Shown here piece after piece: positions 42,346-45,956 of a stretch of 45,956 nt of DNA; position 1 is the stretch's first letter, and every line of letters starts with the position of its first letter. The stretch is from Cyanobacteria bacterium SZAS LIN-3 (GTDB lineage: Bacteria > Cyanobacteriota > Vampirovibrionia > Obscuribacterales > Obscuribacteraceae): positions 1 through 45,956 of the forward strand of contig JAFEAV010000052.1 in the NCBI GenBank assembly GCA_018266215.1, written 5' to 3'. The position numbers and the translations under genes are program-made. The notes below the pieces were generated by a model that saw only the letters and a list, made by a program, of their open reading frames with translations, ran no database searches and had not been told where the DNA came from.

Positions 42346-43701
42346 TTAAAGAGCGATCTGTGCCGCCGCGATTATTTTGTTTATGTCTTGCTCAAAGGCT
42401 TTTTCCTGACCGCTTCTGGCAATCATGTCCTTCACTCCGACTGTTGTATCAAGACCCAGAGCATTTTTTTCGTGGGTCGTGTCGGCGATGTAAGCGCCGT
42501 ATTTCTCAAAGGAGGCAAGCACAGCTTTGCCCATATTGGTCTGCAGGCCAAGATCCTCGGCCGTTACGTTTTTGGGTATGGCCAGTAGCGAGCCCAGTTT
42601 TAGATTCGTATTGCTGCTGTTGTATTCGCTCAGATAGCCGGTATCGGCGTATTTTGCCGGGCCCGTGACGCCTTTATTGGCTTTGCTGAGCACATCGACC
42701 GGGACATAGAGATCGAGGGCATGGGCGGGCGCCGTGCCGTCTTTGAGAGCGAGGGCCGCTTCGTCCGGCGTGATCGCCCCTTCGTTGCCAAACCAACCGG
42801 TATGACCCACCGGTGTGCCGATGAGCACATCCTGCCCATTTCCGACTTTGGCGTTTGGTCCGAGATAACCCCGGGCGAAGTTTACTTCCTTGCCGTCCGG
42901 TTGGATAAAAGTCAAAGTGCTGTTTGTGCTCACTACGACTCCGTTGCCGTAATCTGTGATCGGGCGGAGGTATTCCATATCTTTGGGGACCTGTATCGTG
43001 CCCAGATATTTACCCGTGCTTTCATTTGATTCAAATTTGCTTACGGCTTCGTACACTTTCACCGTCTCCAGATCCTGTGGTTTCATGCCGCGTTCGTCTA
43101 CCATCAGCCCCTCGTCATACTGAGCACCGTGGGTTTCAAATTTGAGATTACCCAGATTGGCTGCGGCGTAGTGCACATCCGGACCGATTTCCCTGGCAAA
43201 AAATGAGGGGGCCACAAGACCGCCGTTGTTGTTGTAGATCCGGGTGGCGCTTGCCCAGGACGGGGTGGGGCCAAACTTGCCGCCGCCTGACGACGTGTGT
43301 TCGTGAGAGGGAGGGGGTGCCGGTGGGTCGGGAATGTGGGGCGGTGTGGGCACCTCCGGAGTGCGCGTCGGTGGGGGCACCTCTGGTGGCCGTGGAGCCT
43401 CCGGTACGGTTGGGGGTGGTGCATCGTGAGGGGGCGGTGCTTCAGGCCTGCTTGGGCCGCCTGCGGGATGGCTCTGGATTGCTTCCAGTTTGACCAGGTC
43501 GTCTTGCAGTGCCTGGAGCACTTTCAGGGCCAGATTCTCAAGCTGTTGAAGGGATAGTTTTTGCAGGTCGGAGGTGGATGGTAAGGATTGGGTCGAATCG
43601 TTGGTTCTGTGATGGAAGGGCTGGTAATCGAGAAGATTGTGCGCTGTGGTGTAATCCACAGGATGTGAGCCATGTGCCTGGTCGCCGAATTTTTCACACA
43701 T
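42346..43701 (-). CDS. Hypothetical protein with Pro-rich linker
   Basis: A 451-residue protein. The N-terminal 75 residues carry a helical heptad-like motif, DLQKLSLQQLENLALKVLQ, also present in the upstream neighbour (DLKRMSLQELQELHRRI). A Pro/Glu-rich linker follows (about 80-135). The C-terminal domain (about 150-451) is globular alpha/beta with many Gly and Asn turns (YLGTIQVPKDMEYLRPI, GTPVGHTGWFGNEG) and no motif I recognise. No signal peptide. It starts 24 nt after the neighbour's stop, so the two are co-transcribed. The shared motif suggests they interact or are delivered by the same partner. Confidence 0.65.
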   Translation of the reverse strand: MCEKFGDQAHGSHPVDYTTAHNLLDYQPFHHRTNDSTQSLPSTSDLQKLSLQQLENLALKVLQALQDDLVKLEAIQSHPAGGPSRPEAPPPHDAPPPTVPEAPRPPEVPPPTRTPEVPTPPHIPDPPAPPPSHEHTSSGGGKFGPTPSWASATRIYNNNGGLVAPSFFAREIGPDVHYAAANLGNLKFETHGAQYDEGLMVDERGMKPQDLETVKVYEAVSKFESNESTGKYLGTIQVPKDMEYLRPITDYGNGVVVSTNSTLTFIQPDGKEVNFARGYLGPNAKVGNGQDVLIGTPVGHTGWFGNEGAITPDEAALALKDGTAPAHALDLYVPVDVLSKANKGVTGPAKYADTGYLSEYNSSNTNLKLGSLLAIPKNVTAEDLGLQTNMGKAVLASFEKYGAYIADTTHEKNALGLDTTVGVKDMIARSGQEKAFEQDINKIIAAAQIAL

Positions 43702-43725
43702 TTGATCTGTTCCTTTATTGGTGTC

Positions 43726-44112
43726 TTAACCGCGTTCCATTCTTTGCTTGTCGGCAATGATCGAGCTCTCTTGGGTTAGAGAGGCGTGCACCTGCGAGAT
43801 ACGCCGGTGCAACTCCTGCAGTTCTTGCAGTGACATTCGCTTAAGATCCGGTTCTTTGAATGTTGTCTCGACCGGTTTAGGCTGCGGCTCGATGGTGTCC
43901 GCCTGGGAAAAGCTGTCTCTTGCTGTAAAGGCCATGTGAGAGGTGGTGCTGCTTGTGATGTACGGGTCATCAAAAAGAACCGAGCCATCCGCCGCGAACA
44001 CTTCGTTGCGGCAAGGCTTGGTGCGACTGCTGAAGGCCATCGTCACTTCGCTGGCTTGGGCCATATCAATGAGCGGATTTGGGGCAAAATCCTCTGCCTG
44101 AGCACTGTGCAT
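43726..44112 (-). CDS. Small hypothetical protein sharing a helical motif with its neighbour
   Basis: A 128-residue, soluble protein with a largely disordered N-terminal half and a C-terminal amphipathic helix region (about 88-120; DLKRMSLQELQELHRRISQV). This motif also occurs at residues 46-64 of the following gene product. No signal peptide or recognised family. It is first of the pair on the minus strand. Confidence 0.55.
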   Translation of the reverse strand: MHSAQAEDFAPNPLIDMAQASEVTMAFSSRTKPCRNEVFAADGSVLFDDPYITSSTTSHMAFTARDSFSQADTIEPQPKPVETTFKEPDLKRMSLQELQELHRRISQVHASLTQESSIIADKQRMERG

Positions 44113-44208
44113 AGAGCGTTCACCGTGAAACCTTGTACACGCTTAATTTAGTCGCTTGCAGGGGTCAGTAATGTGATCGAAATGTGTCGGCTATGTGGCA
44201 GCGCGATG

Positions 44209-44988
44209 CTATTTCAACAAATAGTCAATTGCTTCGCGAATTACAATTGGGTCCTTGAGCACACCCCTGTGTTTCAGCTCGTCAACGAGCAGGAGCCTAC
44301 TGTTTTTCCAATAGCGAGCCAGATCTACGGCGGTGGCAACGTCGATGATGTGGTCGTCGTTTGAATGCACTATCAGCGCCGGCACCGATATCTCCGGAAC
44401 AAAATCAGCACTGCGAATTTGCGTCTTTATGTTCATTTCAAGCAGCATTGCTTGCAGCTGATCGATTTCTTCATCGCTCAGGCCTTTGCGCTTTGCAAAC
44501 GCGCGCAGACCCGCTCCATAGTCTTGCGGGGAAGCAAGAATTACGACCTTGTCTGCCTCCATGCCATTTGTTAAAGCCAGTTGTACGGCGGCGCCGCCGA
44601 CCGAATGCGCAATTGCTCCCTGGAGTTGTCCCAGATGTTTGCCGACGGCGGTAACGGCATGGCCAAGCTCTTCCAGGCCGGTCACCTCGCCGCTGGATTC
44701 TCCGTGCGCCGGCAGGTCCATAGCGACCGCCTGCAGCCCGCGGGAGACTAGCTCCGGCACGAAGGCGAACATGTCGGTTTGATTTGCCGCCCAGCCGTGG
44801 ATGAGGAGTACCGGCCGTCCGGTCCCCCAGCGGCGCGTTGAGAGAGTGCCGCCATTGAATGGCACCCTCACTTCTTCAGCCTCAATCTCCACCCGCGGAC
44901 GACGAACGACCTTGCGAATGCTGTTTGGTGTGATGTACTCCAGTGCCACCTGGCGCAGCCCGGCAGCTTCCGTAACAGTCTTTTCCAC
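44209..44988 (-). CDS. Alpha/beta hydrolase
   Basis: A 259-residue protein from GTG 44986-44988. Oxyanion region LLIHGWAANQTD (61-72), DLPAHGESSG (91-100), nucleophile S129 in AHSVGG (Ala replaces the usual first Gly of G-x-S-x-G), an acid strand ALIVHSNDDHIIDV, and a late His (LKHRGVL) complete a catalytic triad. It is probably an esterase or lipase of the small alpha/beta hydrolase group; substrate unknown. The first 35 residues are a basic extension. An 8-bp palindromic hairpin (44999-45018) lies 11 nt upstream of the start, in the leader. Confidence 0.85.
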   Translation of the reverse strand: MEKTVTEAAGLRQVALEYITPNSIRKVVRRPRVEIEAEEVRVPFNGGTLSTRRWGTGRPVLLIHGWAANQTDMFAFVPELVSRGLQAVAMDLPAHGESSGEVTGLEELGHAVTAVGKHLGQLQGAIAHSVGGAAVQLALTNGMEADKVVILASPQDYGAGLRAFAKRKGLSDEEIDQLQAMLLEMNIKTQIRSADFVPEISVPALIVHSNDDHIIDVATAVDLARYWKNSRLLLVDELKHRGVLKDPIVIREAIDYLLK

Positions 44989-44998
44989 GGCCTGGCCT

Positions 44999-45018
44999 CG
45001 TTTCTGTTTGCAGAAACG
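44999..45018 (-). promoter_or_regulatory. Perfect palindromic hairpin in hydrolase leader
   Basis: CGTTTCTG (44999-45006) and CAGAAACG (45011-45018) pair perfectly around a 4-nt loop, 11 nt before the GTG start at 44988. It could block the ribosome site as RNA or serve as an operator on DNA. No SD is visible between it and the start codon. Confidence 0.45.
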
Positions 45019-45062
45019 TCAGTATAGCAGCTAACTTGTAAATTGCAAGGAAGGCGTGACTT

Positions 45063-45299
45063 CTAGTCCCAGACGTCCCAGCCGTCGACGTCTTCACGCA
45101 TCCAGATTGTATCGATACCAAAGGACACACTGGCCAGACCGACGATGATCAAAATCAGGGCGGGCAATGTATAGCCGAACCAGTCATTAGTGACAGTCAT
45201 CAAATTGGCTAGATGAACGGCAATAGCCAGAACTATTAATCCAAACGCAATTTCGCATGTGAGGAGAAATAGTTTGATACGTTCATGACCTGTAAACAT
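45063..45299 (-). CDS. Small two-helix membrane protein
   Basis: A 78-residue protein with a basic N-terminus (MFTGHERIK), TM helix about 10-30, a short loop, a second helix about 41-62, and an acidic, Trp/Asp-rich C-terminus (REDVDGWDVWD). The topology suggests both ends in the cytoplasm. AAGGA precedes the ATG (45297-45299) at normal distance. It is 74 nt upstream of the hydrolase gene. Unknown family. Confidence 0.7.
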   Translation of the reverse strand: MFTGHERIKLFLLTCEIAFGLIVLAIAVHLANLMTVTNDWFGYTLPALILIIVGLASVSFGIDTIWMREDVDGWDVWD

Positions 45300-45479
45300 G
45301 ATGCCGGTCCTTTCTGTCTGGGCAACATGCGATGTTATGCCGAAGCGATTCTTTCGTTATCCATCTTTGGGATGATTTGTCGCGAAGCTTCTATTTCTTA
45401 ATTGAGAGTAGATTGCACCACTGTAATTATGTCTGATTGTAATTTTTTTTGCTGCTGCTGAGCCAGTCTACTTCGTATA

Positions 45480-45788
45480 GTGACGCCTGCACGAGTGTAT
45501 TTTGCTGCGCCTCAGTTCAGGATCATTATTGCATCTACGTCTATCTGTGTTATCTGGGGGGGGTACTTTTCTGGCAATTCGCTTTGCTCTGGAGAGTTTG
45601 CCTCCAGCTTTTCTTGGAGCATTGCGTTACTCGATAGCCGGTGCCGCACTCTATCTGTACGGTCTCTTGTCGCTGTTATTCTGGGCTGGCTTCTGGCAGG
45701 CGAGAGCGTGACTGTTCAGACCTGGTTAGGCGCGTTTGTCATACTGTTCAGTGTGTGGCTAATTACAAATGCACCGCAGGCCGGATGA
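45480..45788 (+). pseudogene. Decayed EamA/DMT-family transporter
   Basis: From GTG 45480 the plus frame encodes a typical EamA N-terminus up to CVIWGG. It then shifts at a run of eight G. With seven G it would continue as TFLAIRFALESLPPAFLGAL and RYSIAGAALYLYG, helices 1-2 of the fold. After a junction near 45660 the first frame resumes with the family's last two helices (VAVILGWLLAGESV, WLGAFVILFSVWLI). About two thirds of the roughly 300-residue transporter is missing. So both an internal deletion and a frameshift are present. EamA proteins export metabolites across the inner membrane; this copy should be non-functional. Confidence 0.8.
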
Positions 45789-45956
45789 GAAGAGTCGAGT
45801 ACCTTCGCCTTTAGTAAAAAGCGGGTGCGTCCTGTGGCATGACGGGAAGGTGATTTCCCTCTCAAAAAAACAGGGTCTTTTTACTTTGCAGCCCGTTACT
45901 AGAGCTTGTCACTTTCCTAGTTGAAATTCGTTTGCCTTCAGTGGGCATGCGGGTAT
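45789..45956. other. Right-edge intergenic segment
   Basis: No credible gene. It contains an A7 then T5 pair (about 45866-45882) around CAGGGTC, a weak terminator-like shape after the EamA remnant, and a 28-codon minus frame without support. Confidence 0.25.

Overview
The window is a bacterial chromosomal segment. It has no rRNA, tRNA, CRISPR array or recognisable insertion sequence. Its gene content suggests a Gram-negative-type, aerobe-capable heterotroph: cytochrome bd oxidase, an RND (CzcA-type) efflux protein and a probable secreted beta-barrel. It also has many Hanks-type Ser/Thr kinases, OmpR-type regulators, LysM and lysozyme-fold proteins, TPR proteins and Pro-rich hypotheticals. This mix resembles non-photosynthetic relatives of Cyanobacteria (Vampirovibrionia/Melainabacteria, Obscuribacterales type). 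That placement is inferred from content, not from a marker gene.

Layout. 1-2925 (minus): four-gene envelope operon, the third gene broken by an 8-C tract. 3431-4147 (minus): orphan OmpR-type regulator. 4370-7559 (minus): three-gene cluster with strong SD sites and very GC-rich third positions, encoding a metallophosphoesterase, a HAD/5'-nucleotidase-like protein with an altered catalytic motif, and a metallophosphoesterase paralogue that has lost its metal ligands and gained a histone-H1-like tail. 8231-10566 (minus): a J-domain-like protein without HPD and a secreted protein. 10998-14159 (plus): orphan CzcA-like RND permease followed by a clear terminator. 14525-18903 (plus): five-gene cluster with the same codon style (DUF2252, two-domain cytidine deaminase, CREST-type membrane hydrolase, DEDDh exonuclease, IstB/DnaC-like ATPase with altered Walker A). 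19147-21354 (plus): His-rich, TPR and LysM proteins. 21351-23950 (minus): histidine kinase with a probable AUU start, then its response regulator.

24096-37395 carries three Ser/Thr kinases of the form kinase-TM-repeat ectodomain. The first has a tandem Cys motif at its N-terminus; the other two are tandem and coupled by a GTGA overlap. Between them lie a Methyltransf_24 protein, a polytopic spermidine-synthase-like protein, a patatin, an EF-hand remnant and a LysM/lysozyme-fold protein. 37408-41985 (minus): TPR protein, DUF378 protein, a possibly frameshifted membrane protein, and cydAB with a terminator. 42346-45299 (minus): two hypotheticals sharing a short motif, an alpha/beta hydrolase and a small membrane protein. 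The right edge holds a decayed EamA transporter.

The best candidates for something undescribed are the two GC3-biased clusters. Both encode phosphoesterase, nucleotide and nucleic-acid enzymes, several with substituted catalytic residues, and stem-loops without U-tracts lie in several of their gaps. A physiological link between the two clusters is inference.
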